Source of the DNA: Coffea arabica
Taxonomy: Eukaryota > Streptophyta > Magnoliopsida > Gentianales > Rubiaceae
Reading direction: 5' to 3'
DNA: 64,000 bases
Assembly: GCF_036785885.1 (NCBI RefSeq)
Contig: NC_092323.1
Coordinates: forward strand, 8,874,501-8,938,500
A program made the translations under genes and the position numbers. Below, piece by piece: positions 48,634 through 59,797 of this stretch. Every line of letters starts with the position of its first letter. The first letter of the stretch is position 1. The notes under the pieces were generated by a model. That model did no database searches. It was not told where the DNA came from and was given only the letters and a program-made list of their open reading frames with translations.

Positions 48634-50529
48634 GCCAGCCCTTCAATCAAATTCATCTCTCTAACTTTCTTGAAAAGGAAATTCAGTAGTGATTCAGATT
48701 TATTTAAGGGTTGAGAGAAGTTGCCAAAATAAATGATAAAAGACACCTTAATTAGTTCTTTGCTTGATAAAAATGAAAAAAAGAAAAAAAAAAAAAAGGC
48801 AGTGAGTTGTCTTTAATGAGATAGTAGTGACAAGCTAAGCATCCTACTTTTTCAATCAACTCAAACACTAGCAAAATATATATGATCTCAAAAGAACGAT
48901 TTCGAGGCGAGGTTAATGATGTAGATGAAGACCATCATTATTGTGTACTCGAGTTTAACCAATTTGAAAATTAAGTGAATTTTATGATTTGAAATGAGCT
49001 ATTATTGTTCAGGATGCAAGCACGGGGAAATAAAATACTCCACTATATCTAACAAGTGTCGATATGTAGCAACACGAATTGCCTTGAAACACCAAATGGT
49101 TTTTTTTTTTTTTTAAAGAAAATTATTATATTGAATTCCATATGGCAAACCCTTTTCTCTCTAATCCTTACCATACCTGACCACGGGGGAATTACTTCAA
49201 GAAAATATACCATCAAACAAAATATTACCAGTTGAAAAGCTGAAATGGCGAAGCTGGTCCGTCCGTCCGTCCGTCCGTCGCAAGTGAGAGTGGTAATTTT
49301 TCTTCTCAAGTGGTCGTTATTATGTCTTCTTCTTGTGTATATGTATGACACTTGAATTAAAAAGCAAAACAATCAATTATGTCATTTGCACCAAAAGAGT
49401 CCTGAAGCGAAAAGACTTGCAACCCTGAAATTCGTACTAAACCCTAATAAAGTGAATAAACCAAAGGTCGCTTGTTTTATCTGCTTGCTGCAATTCAAGA
49501 ATACATGAAGAATGGGTTACAAATAATAATTTAATAATAGCATAGCAGAGCAGAGGAAGGGCTGAGAGGCAAAATGTATGTGGTTGAACGTCAAAGGGTA
49601 GCTCTGTACTCTCATATCAGCCTTCATTCCATCGAGAAAGGTCCTTCAAGTTCAATCCCACTGTGGCTGACGCAAAGAATATACACTTTGACGTGACCAC
49701 AGCCATCCATACCCTCCTGTCTCTCCGTCCGTCTGTCCAGCCACTCCCAACCTTTTTGATCTCTCATCTCTATCACTCAATTAATTATGCCTTCTTCCGT
49801 TATAGTTACTCGAACAATGAATATATTATTGCCATTATTATTCTGCATCAACCAATAATTGTTGAATTCTCCTCCAGCATCAATTAACGTTCAACTCGTA
49901 GTGTAGTGTTACCCAACCGAGGCCCAAATACAAACTTTTTGGTTAACATGATGATGAATTCCATAAAAAAGATGATGTGTTGCGCATCGCATCGCATCGT
50001 ATGCAACAGTAGTGATAATGTATATATATATAAGATTAAATTAAGATTAATTCATACTTTATTTATTTATTTATTTATTTTCGTTGAAGCACATTAATCA
50101 GTACCCGAAAGCGAGCTATGCATTATATTGTTTGGAGCTGCTCCGTTTAGCAAGAGTTGAAGTTGAAAAGGCAAAAAGAAGAGGAAATTCGCTCAATTGT
50201 TGGATGCGTATAGTTTCTCGAGAAAATTAATTACTACTGATTACGGGACAGATCCATTTCGTGACTTGCCCTCAGGAGCAGTACGGATATCCCACTTTTT
50301 GTTGCTCGAGGAGGAGGAGGAGGAGGAAATCTTGAATTCGAGAAAAGCGGAATGCAAATTTGTTGGCATGAAAATTTGCGACTGACTCCCTCTCTCCCAT
50401 CGCATCATTAATTTTTGGTAAAGTTGAATTGGACAGTGTCAGCATTGGGAAAGGGTAAAAATGGCTCGGGGGGTGATGATTATCATCTTTCGGCTGCTTG
50501 TTCCGTGAAAAGCGAATGCTGACAATAAA
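48634..50529. other. intergenic DNA, no gene recognised
   Basis: It holds a (GTCC)n microsatellite at 49257-49279, a (TTTA)n run at about 50058-50080 and several A/T runs. Small open frames (for example 49049-49372 minus) translate the microsatellite and show no domain. Confidence 0.55.
49257..49279. repeat. (GTCC)n tetranucleotide microsatellite
   Basis: Between five and six GTCC units in tandem, intergenic. Confidence 0.93.
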
Positions 50530-50865
50530 ATGGCTTACAAGGGATCCCCAGCCCTGAGAGTTTTTCTTCAATCAGGCAAGCGACCTCTCATCAGCTTTGC
50601 CCCATTCTTCTTTGTTCTACTGCTGCTGCTACTACCAGAACTAACATTAATAAATTTCTTCACTCTTAGGCCAAATGCATATAACAACACAAGTAGAGTT
50701 GTTCCAAGGGGAACAAGAGAGACTACGATGGGATTTCAAGAAATGTCAAATGACGATTTCAAGAACCAAATAGGAAACGAAAAGTTAAAAAAGGAAACAC
50801 GCTTTTATCATAGGAGGATGACCTCAATGCAATTCCAACATTATTACCACATCCCGCATGGATAA
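50530..50865 (+). CDS. doubtful 111-aa ORF with an N-terminal hydrophobic segment
   Basis: An ATG-started frame encodes a peptide with a leucine-rich hydrophobic stretch at about residues 22-42 (including FFFVLLLLLLPELTL), then a polar tail. The layout resembles a secreted peptide precursor, and RVVPRG at about 56-61 vaguely recalls the start of a CLE motif, but the conserved Pro-x-Pro-x-His remainder is missing. I recognise no family, and an accidental frame is as likely. Confidence 0.2.
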   Translation: MAYKGSPALRVFLQSGKRPLISFAPFFFVLLLLLLPELTLINFFTLRPNAYNNTSRVVPRGTRETTMGFQEMSNDDFKNQIGNEKLKKETRFYHRRMTSMQFQHYYHIPHG

Positions 50866-51407
50866 TTGCGTGGGGATGAGAATAATTACTCCTCTACTAC
50901 TCTAATGCAAAGGCAGCAGTGAAGCTTTGCCATTTATGAAAGGCCAGAAAAACCAGAGCAGCAAAAACTAAAACCGAATAAGGAGAAGCATTTGATTAAA
51001 GCAGTGACATAGGTCGTCTCTGACGAATAAGCAAAACTAGAGATCATTTCACCATGAAAAATTGTCCTTGCGTGGGTGGGATGCTATACATGCTGCTGTG
51101 AACATCAAGCACCGCGCCTGGGGCAGTGCCACATTTAAATCCCGGCTTCTTCTAGCATGCAAATCTCGGCGATATTTATATCTTTTTGGGGCAAAAATAT
51201 CCTTTTTACCATTAAAACTATTATTACATCATATATTTGCTTGATTTTTTGGATTGCAAAAGTGAGACACCATAAATATCTTGATTCTTATAAGGCGGGA
51301 AAGGAGAAAAATGCTTTCAACAAAAACATTAAAAGCATCCTACAGAATACCACCCGCGAAGATGGAGAAAATCTTTTTTCTTATCAACAAAATGCATTAG
51401 TACGGAC

Positions 51408-51410
<3 letters not shown>

Positions 51411-51446
<36 letters not shown>
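51411..51446. repeat. (AT)n microsatellite, about 18 units
   Basis: An uninterrupted AT dinucleotide run of about 36 bases in intergenic DNA. Confidence 0.95.
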
Positions 51447-51452
<6 letters not shown>

Positions 51453-52860
51453 GCATCATGCAAGCGGAGAATAACTGAACTGGCCACATTATTGTATCAT
51501 GTTACCCGACTCAAGAGCAAAGAGTATGAGCACAAGACACTTTGCATACAGCATGTAAGAATGACCAACTCTAATTCATCCAAAACAAACTTCTTGACAC
51601 CTTCAAAGCCTGAACTGGTATTTCATACCATGATAACTTTAATCCATCCAAAACATTCTTCTACGTGTAGAGCTCAATAAGACACCAGGAGTAAGAGTGA
51701 AAGTATTCAAATTTGTGGCTCGTCAAATTTTCTTTGGTTTGCAAAATATCCAACGCTAAGTTGATAATTTATCTCAATTTCAGGAGCAATAACTAGTCAA
51801 CTTCTGGTCCTGTGATCAAGTGCTATTTACAGACTTTGGTTTCTAACGTTCAGTTCACAGATTGCACCATGCATGGCATACCTGCCAATAAGAAGTTATT
51901 AATTACGTCCATATCTTACAAGTTTCACTTCTAAGACTATTATATAGGGCTTGTAACGTGACCTAGTGTTCACTGCATTTGATATATTTCTAGTGAACTA
52001 CTCAGAGTATCTTGCTAAACTATTATATATCTGGGGCCTGCAAAATTAGTCCTATTTACTTGTTAGTAGATCTTTCTCTGTTAGTCTTGTCATAGGATAA
52101 AATTTATTCACTACCTGGAATTTGCTTTCACTCCATTACAACAAGAGGAGGAGAGAGAGGAAACACTTTATCATTCATTAGTCATCAATTTAAATCGCCA
52201 CCAAGCAAATTACAAAGGTTTAACTACTATAACAATCTTCAAAAATAATACCCACTTAGCCAAAATGCCTAATTCCAGTTTGCTAAATGATGCATCATGC
52301 AAGTCAAATCATGGGATCGATCTCCACATGAAGAGAATGCTGTTACTAAACCAGACATCCTCAACGTGGGTATAAATGAAGAGGTCTAGAGGTAGCACTG
52401 TTCAAAGCGTAAAGACTTAACAGCTCGAGTGTGCAATAACCAAGGTCTGTACAATCTCCTACAGAAGAGTATGGCACACAAGAAGCTTATCTTGTTCTAG
52501 AATGATCAGAAATATGGAATTGCTACAAATATCCCAGTCATGTCATGTAACTTGTGTCTGAACCCATGATCAATCCAAAGAGGGCAGCAGCAAGGTTGTA
52601 GATCCTTTATTCTCATCTTCATATGAACCTCAAGTCTAACTGAGCGTGCTTTAAATAATTTCTTTTCGTCATTTCACTCAAACAGGTTGTCGGTGTCTGA
52701 AGGCCTCCACAGTTGTCATCAATGATAGCTTTCCCTACCTCTCAAAAGTGTTCTAATTGGGGTCTAGTCTTTTAGCACCCTCAGTCCTCCTAAGAGATTG
52801 AAACATCTGAGTTTTCTTACCACCACTTGGGTTTAGGGATTGGTGACATCCTACACCCCT

Positions 52861-52910
52861 TAAACTGATCTTAGTCACTCTTGGGTAAACTGATCTTAGT
52901 CACTCTTGGG
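52861..52910. repeat. 25-bp perfect tandem duplication
   Basis: The 25-base unit beginning TAAACTGATCTTAGTCACTC occurs twice in immediate succession (52861-52885 and 52886-52910) with no mismatch. The site is intergenic and non-coding. Confidence 0.95.
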
Positions 52911-54150
52911 TGGACAGGCAGCATATTAGAATTTCTTACCTAGAGGAGTTGGTTTTTGCACCAACCAACTTTAACGTTTGATATAGCCCTAATAATTAAT
53001 TAAATAATCTTACTAAAGGCATTAGATACACCTCTATCTTTTCTATTATAGATAGTAAGAGTCAGACTCCAAGGATAGAATTTCTCTCTTCAATTACACA
53101 CAGTAATTCACAAGGCAAAATGATTTGCCTTAAAAGAGTCCCATTTTGGAAAGGGTAATTTAAGTTTTAGAAATATGCTTTAACAGTAGACATCAAAGTG
53201 GAGTACTCCATATACAAGTAACTTTGCAAAGGAATAGAGGCTTATCAAAATTGTGTCATATTTGTCCTTATAACATGCGTCATTAAATGTCAAATAAGGT
53301 CCATGGAATCACTACGTGACAAAAAGGTTTTAATCAACTGAGAAGAATAAAAATACAAAAAAAAAAAAAAAAAAAAATCAAAGTCACCGCTGCGATGAAA
53401 ATGAAGAAGGCCTAGTAGGGCAGAAGTCTTGGATGCGTCAAACATATCATAGAGTAACATGCATTAAGTTGGCAAGAGAGAGAAACTCTTTTATCTTACA
53501 CTACAGTTTTCATTAGCACACGAAAACTAAAAATGCATGCACCAGTAAGTAACACTCTACTACTGTGGATTTTATCATTTAAGCAACACCACTACTATGG
53601 ATTTTTGCACATTAATATCATGAATCCCCATTTTCAGGTGCATCAAAAGGTTAACAGATGGAAAGAAGCGATTCCTCTTCCTTTCATGCAAGTCACATCC
53701 TTGTGTTCAGATTTAGCCAAATTAATATCTAGTGATAGGAGGACATAAAATAACAAAAGGGAAAAAAAAAATTTGTACCCCGAGAGAGAGAGAGACAGAG
53801 AAAAGAAAAGAGAATGGATGTATCTTTGAAAACGTGAATATTCCTGCATGGCTGGACTCCCACATTGAAAAAGAAGAAAAGATGTCTCGAATGCAGGTTG
53901 TCCAATCCAGGAAGCAAGCAAAGCCGTTTTAAGTCGAGAAAATTCAAAGCAAAGAAACAGACTCACGCGTAACGGGGAGGAAAAAGCAAGCTTAGAAGTC
54001 CAAACTGACCAGAAATACTAACGAAATTCAACCAAGAAAAAAAAAAAAAGTTCCCACAAATACAAGCATCATACACTAGAAACAAGCAGCAGCCCATGAT
54101 CATTATTATGTACGCAATATCAACTCTCTGTCATATATAGATATAGGTAT

Positions 54151-54152
<2 letters not shown>

Positions 54153-54186
<34 letters not shown>
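54153..54186. repeat. (AT)n microsatellite near the 3' end of the SHI/STY gene
   Basis: An AT run of about 34 bases, preceded by imperfect ATAG repeats, some 300 bp beyond the stop codon. Confidence 0.93.
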
Positions 54187-54188
<2 letters not shown>

Positions 54189-54487
54189 CAAAGAGAGCAA
54201 TTCTTCAACCTTGCATCGAAATTTGAAATAAAAAACAAAAACATCAAAAGCCCCTCGTTTTCTCTTCTTTGTCGATCCTCCTCTCCTATTTTCCTTGTGT
54301 AATTAGTAATTTTAATAAGCGCAATGCGTGTCAAATGTTCTTCTCTACTACAAACAGTAAAAATATTACTACTACAACTGTACCACGAGGAAATAGTACA
54401 CAAAGTCAAGAAGAAGGTTGATTAGAGAGAGAGTGCGTGAGAGAGAGAGAGAGAGAATGTATGGAATTTTCCTCTTGTTGTTTCATT

Positions 54488-55367
54488 TCAGGACCTTGGA
54501 GGTGGGAAGAATTGCGTACCAGCCATGTAAGAATTCAGTGGAGCTGGATACATTGACGGGTCAAGAAATGGCGAACCCGCAGCTGCTCCTCCTCCTCCTC
54601 CTCCTCCACCACTGACGGTTGTCGTACCGGTGGAGGTTGCAGTGGCAGCTGTACCAGTAATGAGATTAAGCTGTTGTACTCCCGTAGTGCTGCCGCTTCC
54701 GCCACCAGACGAACTCTCAGTAGTCATGTACTGACTCTCGAGGCCTTGATCATACAAAATTCCCTTGAAAACATGTCCTCCAATGTTTACAGCCGTCTGA
54801 TACGCGTACTGATCCTCATTTTCATCAATGGAGCTCACTCGTACGCACCGAAAAACCGCCGAAGTGCTTACTTCTGCCGGAAAATGTCCCACTTCGAACC
54901 CTAAAGCCACACGAAACATCACCAAAAACTGTAATAATAAGTTTTCCAGTACTGGTAAATATTTCATGTTACCACATGAATCCAAGCGCCAAATAAATAT
55001 TTTGTTTAGAGGGGAGGGGGAGTGGGAGGGATGGAGGGAGGGCCGCATTCCTTCCTTCCTTCACTGTAACCAACAAAAACAAGGTGGGAGAGAGAGAGAG
55101 GAGGAATAGCGTTTTCTTAGTCAATCTTTTGTCAGAGAGACCAAGAAACAGTAGTTGCAGTGTTTCGGAAAGGAAAAGGAAAAGGAAAAGCTGTGATGAT
55201 GGATGGTTTTTCCTATGGAGAAGCAAGAGAAAGAGGAGCATGTGGGAGAAGTCGACTTCATCCATCACGCAATCGTTATGTCTTGTTTTATTCTTCCTTT
55301 TTTATGCAACTCAACACCAGAGAAGAACCAGTTAAGACAGTGAAATCTATGCACACCCAGAGATTAC

Positions 55368-55402
<35 letters not shown>

Positions 55403-56226
55403 TTGACACAAATTTCCCATATCAAGAATCTTTAGCAACTTGAAACTTTGCATCGAGCGGCATACGTATAAGTAGTTGTAGGAAGACATCACTACTAATT
55501 TTTACCTGAAGAATTGGAGGGTAAGCGAGTACAGACGAGTGAAGAAGAAGCTCGATTCTCTTTCTGCCTTTTGGAATTCTCCCCTCTATGGCTATGACCA
55601 TGATGAAGTTGCAATTGTTGCTGCTGCTGGTTTTGGTTTTCTTGAGTTTGTTCTTGCTGCTGCAAAGAAGCAAGTTGCTGCTGCCTTTCCCTTCTTTTGG
55701 CAGCTGGAACCCAAGTGCTTTTGACATGGGTTGAGCACTGAAACCCGCGGCTCTTGCAACAAGTCCTACATCTCATGTGTGCACAATCTTTCTTAGCTTG
55801 GTTTCCGCAGTCCTGACAGCTAATTCCCCCACCACTACTCCTCATCATTACAAACGCCGATCTCGAAGGCTCATCCGAGGAGATGTTTAGGCCACCTCCT
55901 CCGCCGCGATGGCTGCTGCTGGGGCCAAAGTCTAATCCTCCTCCGGCTGATGGATAAAAATCTTGTAGAGACGGATTGTGGTGGCGAAAATGATGGTGTT
56001 CTGGTTGATTGTGCGGCTGGTGGTATTGGTGCTGCGGTTGGGGATGCCATATCTCGAAGCCCTTGTATTCATCACCTTTGTAGAGGAACCAATTCTCCGG
56101 GTTGATTTCGGTGGGCTGATGCTGTTGGTTGTTGGTGGTGGTATTGTTATGACTGCTGCTTTCTTGGTTGCTGCTGCTTCCTCCTCTACTGCTTCCACCA
56201 CCACCTAGCGAAAAAAAGCCAGCCAT
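54488..56226 (-). CDS. STY1: SHI/STYLISH-family zinc-finger transcription factor (STY1/STY2-like)
   Basis: Nuclear transcription activator of the SHI-RELATED SEQUENCE family. In Arabidopsis STY1 activates auxin-biosynthesis genes such as YUCCA4 and shapes gynoecium and leaf development. Two exons, 55506-56226 and 54488-54900, give 377 aa (Arabidopsis STY1 about 370). The start [10 protein letters not shown] is the family's usual N-terminus; the ATG is at 56226. The RING-like zinc finger lies at about 137-167 ([12 protein letters not shown]...[15 protein letters not shown]), with Cys137, Cys140, Cys148, Cys153, Cys156, Cys157, Cys164 and His167 visible, followed by the basic [10 protein letters not shown]. 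The IGGH dimerisation domain is at about 242-293 (IGGH 280-283). Flanking regions are low complexity: His/Gln-rich (61-85), poly-Gln (about 183-206), and a C-terminal Gly8 run. The single intron carries a (TC)n repeat at 55371-55399. STY1 and STY2 cannot be separated from this sequence; it may be co-orthologous to both. Confidence 0.94.
55371..55399. repeat. (TC)n microsatellite in the SHI/STY intron
   Basis: About 14 uninterrupted TC units on the plus strand (GA on the transcript) inside the single intron. Confidence 0.93.
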
Positions 56227-57391
56227 TTTGCCACCTTTATTCCTCTCGCAGACCTCAATCGTGGCTGACAATCCATAGCAGAAAGCCTATGGTGGCGTGA
56301 TTAATGACCCCAGAATGATACGGGTACGCCTGAACTTTTTCTATTTTTGAAATTTTGTTTAAAGTGGGGGTTTTGTTTGGGGTCAGAGAATGAATTTGCG
56401 TTTTTCTGAAATGAATGCTCTTTGACAATTATTGCTGCAACTCCCAAGTCGTCCTCTATGCAACAAAATGAAAGTAAACCGAAGCCAGAAAGTGGTTGTA
56501 CTAATAGGGAGAAGTGAAGGAAGGAGTGAAGGGTCAGAGGACGGGGGGAAGGGAGTTTATTGGGGGTTTTATTGCAGCAGCTTTTCAATTTCTTGGACAG
56601 AAGACAAAGTAAAGGAAGACTTTTGGGCGGAGAGAGAGAAAGAGAGAGAGCGAGATCGAGAGATAAAAAGGGGCGTGGGGGAGAGATTAATCAATCCATC
56701 GAGCCTCCTTCCTTCAATTCTATGGCTGTGCTGTGAGAGAGGGAGCATTAAAAGCCATAGAATTACAGCTCTGCCACGCCGTCATCGCACCCAAAAAGCA
56801 AACTAAAACTGGTATTGTCTGTCGCTCTCTCCATCTTTCTCTTTCTTCTTTCTTTCTTTCTCCTCTGTCACTGTTCTGCTGCTGCTGCTTCTGCTTCTGT
56901 TTCTGCTGCTCGCTCTCTGCAACTACTCCCAATTTAAGTCTTACCCACGGACTCTTGTTACTTGCATTCCTTTGTTCGTTCTCTTTCCCTCCATCTCTAT
57001 CTATGTATCTATCTATCTATCTCTTTGATGATGCTGATGATGAAGATGATGGTTTCTTTTCTTCGATCCTTTTTTTTCTCTTGCGGGTTTTTGCTAATAC
57101 TTACTACTTATACCGCGTCTCACTCATTACTAGCTAGCTGCTACTGACGAACTTTTTAGCTTTTTACCACCATTTCTTTTCTTCCTTTTTTTTTTTTTTC
57201 TTTTTTGGTTCTTCTCTCACTACTTTCTCTTCTTTTTTGTATGTGCGGGGTTGCTTAGCTTATTAGCTATAGCTGCTTCTACTAAATCCCTCTTTCTTTC
57301 TTTCTCCCTCCCTGCATCCAGCATCATCATCGGCTTCAAAAAGATCAATGGTGGTGGATGATTCTCTGAGAATCCGGTGGTGAACAATAGC
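56227..57391 (-). promoter_or_regulatory. long upstream/leader region of the SHI/STY gene
   Basis: On the transcript strand this kilobase is rich in CT, GA and CAG-like repeats: GA on the plus strand at about 56629-56662, CT plus CTG runs at about 56820-56925, and TCTA at about 56995-57020. SHI-family genes commonly have long leaders, often with an intron; I could not fix the leader boundaries. Plus-strand frames such as 56733-57137 are translations of these repeats. Confidence 0.4.
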
Positions 57392-57400
57392 GCCACGTGT
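57392..57400 (-). promoter_or_regulatory. ABRE/G-box upstream of the SHI/STY gene
   Basis: On the minus strand the word is ACACGTGGC, a full ABA-responsive element with a CACGTG core, about 1.17 kb upstream of the ATG. Relevance to this gene is inferred from position. Confidence 0.4.
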
Positions 57401-58726
57401 CAGACAACCAGCTTTTGCCCCCCTCGTGCTCTGTACCGGAAAACACGCTGCTTTACGTCTCTATCCTTTTTTTTTTTTTTTTTTTTTGGTAATTTCGGAA
57501 TTGTTTATGCATATTTGTTTGCTTACTAGCATGCGGTTATCCTGCCCAGCCCAATGTAATGTAAAGCAGAATTTTATTCCCTCTTCCCCCGGCGATTATT
57601 TTTTATCGACTTATAAAAGATATTGCACCACCTGCTTTTGATTTAATTTTTATTGATTTTCTTTTTAAAGGATCAATTCTCCGGTTCTTAATTACGATTC
57701 TACAGTTTCTTAAATAGGTGCAGCAATTTGTCCGATTGAATCGCTATTTTTAGAAGTCTTTATACTGCAACGTATTAATATGTGTAAATTTAAAAAAAAA
57801 AAAGATTAATTGAGAGATATGTTCAGAAAAAATGTGATTTTTTTTTTTTTTTTTGCAGAAAATTACAGTCCAAACAAGAACGGGCGATAAGTTCATCTAA
57901 TCTAAATAAATCAATTCTTATAAAAGTCCTTTTAGTTGTAAATTAAAGCCAAATCCGAAGTTTCGAGTGAGTGAGTAACATGTATGCTTGGCATTTTGGT
58001 TTTTAGGTTACTTTGTCAAGTGAACTGTATCATGTTCGAGATTTAGCTCCATCTATCTATAGCCTCTCATGATTTTTGCTACTCCTTTTATTATTGAAGC
58101 CAATCTAGATGATAAGAGAGAATCAGTGAATTACAAAACCTATCCACTAAGCTTAATATAAAAAGACCCATATAAAGGAGATTCATAGAGAAAGAAAAAG
58201 GTTCAAGTAATTTTCTTTTCACTACCAACATGACGTCAACAGCCTGCATCTCCAAAGGAGTTATATAGTGGCCATTTCCATTTGCGACGCCAATGAATTT
58301 CTAGATGCATTGGAGGAATTACTACAAGGGACTTTGAATTAACTTCTTGTACTCGGTTAATTGACATATGGTGGAGAAATTTGAGTTTTTCCAAATTTTA
58401 AACCTCAATGTCAAAAATTCTTTCTTTTCGTTTCTTTTCTAAGACATTCGAGCTGTTTCCCTCTTTGAGGCAACCGAGTTAGACCTTTATTAGCTATTAA
58501 AGAACATGCAAACCCTTTTCACAGCTCCAAGGGTAAAATGTCTTAATGACCATTAAAGTATTCCACGCATCGACTTTTGATTATTAAATAATTTTCGTCA
58601 CAAATCAACCATTAAATTAACTAATCAACACACTCATGGCCATTTCGTCGCTTAATGGTCGCTCAGATTTTTTGTCCAAATATGAAATGGCCCCTTTTAT
58701 CTAGAAAACTACTCTCTTAACAGCCC
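57401..58726. other. intergenic DNA upstream of the SHI/STY gene
   Basis: AT-rich with T runs at 57467-57487 and 57838-57854. No gene or intact transposon was recognised. A fragment ACAGTCCAAACAAG at about 57867-57881 resembles one end of the MITE family in this window. Confidence 0.5.
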
Positions 58727-58870
58727 GTTTAGATTGTTTTTTCTGGAGTTTTTGTAAAAAAAACCAAAAACTATATTGTAACAATTTAATATATATAAAA
58801 TAAAAAGATAATCAAAAAATATGCTTATAAAAAACGTGAAAATTTATTGACGAAAAATGATAATCCAAAC
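58727..58870. mobile_element. MITE copy C, diverged member of the GTTTGGATTG family
   Basis: The ends are GTTTAGATTG on the left and AATCCAAAC on the right. The interior CTATATTGTAACAATTTAATATATATAAAA-like stretch aligns with the CTGTAGCGATTTGAT...GTGAG interior of copies A and B. About 144 bp, strongly AT-drifted, non-coding. Confidence 0.5.
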
Positions 58871-59619
58871 AAAGGAAGGTTGCATCACTTCCTTTCATCC
58901 AAAAAATAAAAATCGTTAGCAAAGAAAAGTTATGGTTAAATCACTTTCAAAAGTTCATAATTAGGGGGTTCATCAGTGACTTCGAGGGGACCATTTTCTT
59001 GCTGCAACAAAGGAGGGCATCTCGCTTGGGATTAATTGAACTTTGGCTTTGAGGGAAAGGGAGGAACGGTTTGAGTGATTGACTGATACAGTGAAGGGTA
59101 ATTATGTCATTTTAGTGATGCCGTATTGTCATCAGAATTATTACAAGGGTGATTAATACGAATACGGACCCCGCCGGCCTGGATCCCGGCGGAAGCGACC
59201 TATACATGATAGGGATCGTCGTCGTTACTCGTCCGTACAATTTTTGTGGCCCCACTTTTTCGTCCTCATATTTAATTCGATTTTGCATTAATAATATATC
59301 AACTTGGGTTAAAGCAGTTTTTTTTTTTCCCTTGGAGGGATTAAAGCAGTTTTCAATGACAACTTGGCAGGATCATTTGGAATTGCACTGCCACAATTCA
59401 TTTATTTTATTTTACTACCACTACTAAAGAATCTAATATTTTGCATGTGCCGCTTGGGTAAACATGCAATTATTTTGCATGGACGCTGAAGATTCCGAGA
59501 CCTGGGGAAAAAAAAAAAAATTTTTTGGGCTCTTCAAATTAACTAATTCTAGATTTTATACTAATAAGTTTAAATTATTCTGAAATATTTCTGGTTAGAT
59601 TCTCCACAACGGTTGGTTT
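58871..59619. other. intergenic DNA, no gene recognised
   Basis: This includes a locally GC-rich patch at about 59166-59196 (GCCGGCCTGGATCCCGGCGG) in otherwise AT-rich DNA, and A/T runs at about 59508-59526. The open frame at 59149-59427 has no domain. Confidence 0.5.
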
Positions 59620-59797
59620 GTTTAGATTGAGACTTAATTATAAAAACTGATCACGTTTTCCTATTAATTTGTAATATTTTCAATCATCTTTTTTATTTTA
59701 CATATATATCCCATCACAAAAAATATGCAAGAGCGTTATTTTAAAAACTTATTAAATAATCCTGTATATATCAAATTCACACGGTCTCAATCCAAAG
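59620..59797. mobile_element. MITE copy D, relative with TTTRGATTGAGAC ends
   Basis: The left end GTTTAGATTGAGAC and the right end GTCTCAATCCAAAG form inverted repeats with one internal mismatch. About 178 bp, AT-rich, non-coding. It shares the TTTGGATTG terminus with copies A-C, but the interior is only weakly similar. Confidence 0.52.

Larger units (their letters stand above)
50866..54487. other. intergenic region downstream of the SHI/STY gene
   Basis: No gene was recognised. It holds (AT)n runs at 51411-51446 and 54153-54186, a 25-bp perfect tandem repeat at 52861-52910, an A run at about 53357-53377 and a GA-rich tract near 53782-53800. The last few hundred bases before 54488 are probably the 3' UTR of the SHI/STY gene, with a GA repeat at about 54433-54455. 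Confidence 0.55.

Noticed and set aside
50530-50865. CLE-like signalling peptide in the 111-codon frame
   Set aside because: Only RVVPRG resembles the motif start; the conserved downstream Pro and His residues are absent. Kept only as a low-confidence ORF.
56733-57137. 134-codon plus-strand frame upstream of the SHI/STY gene
   Set aside because: Translation of CT, CTG and TCTA microsatellites in the leader/promoter.
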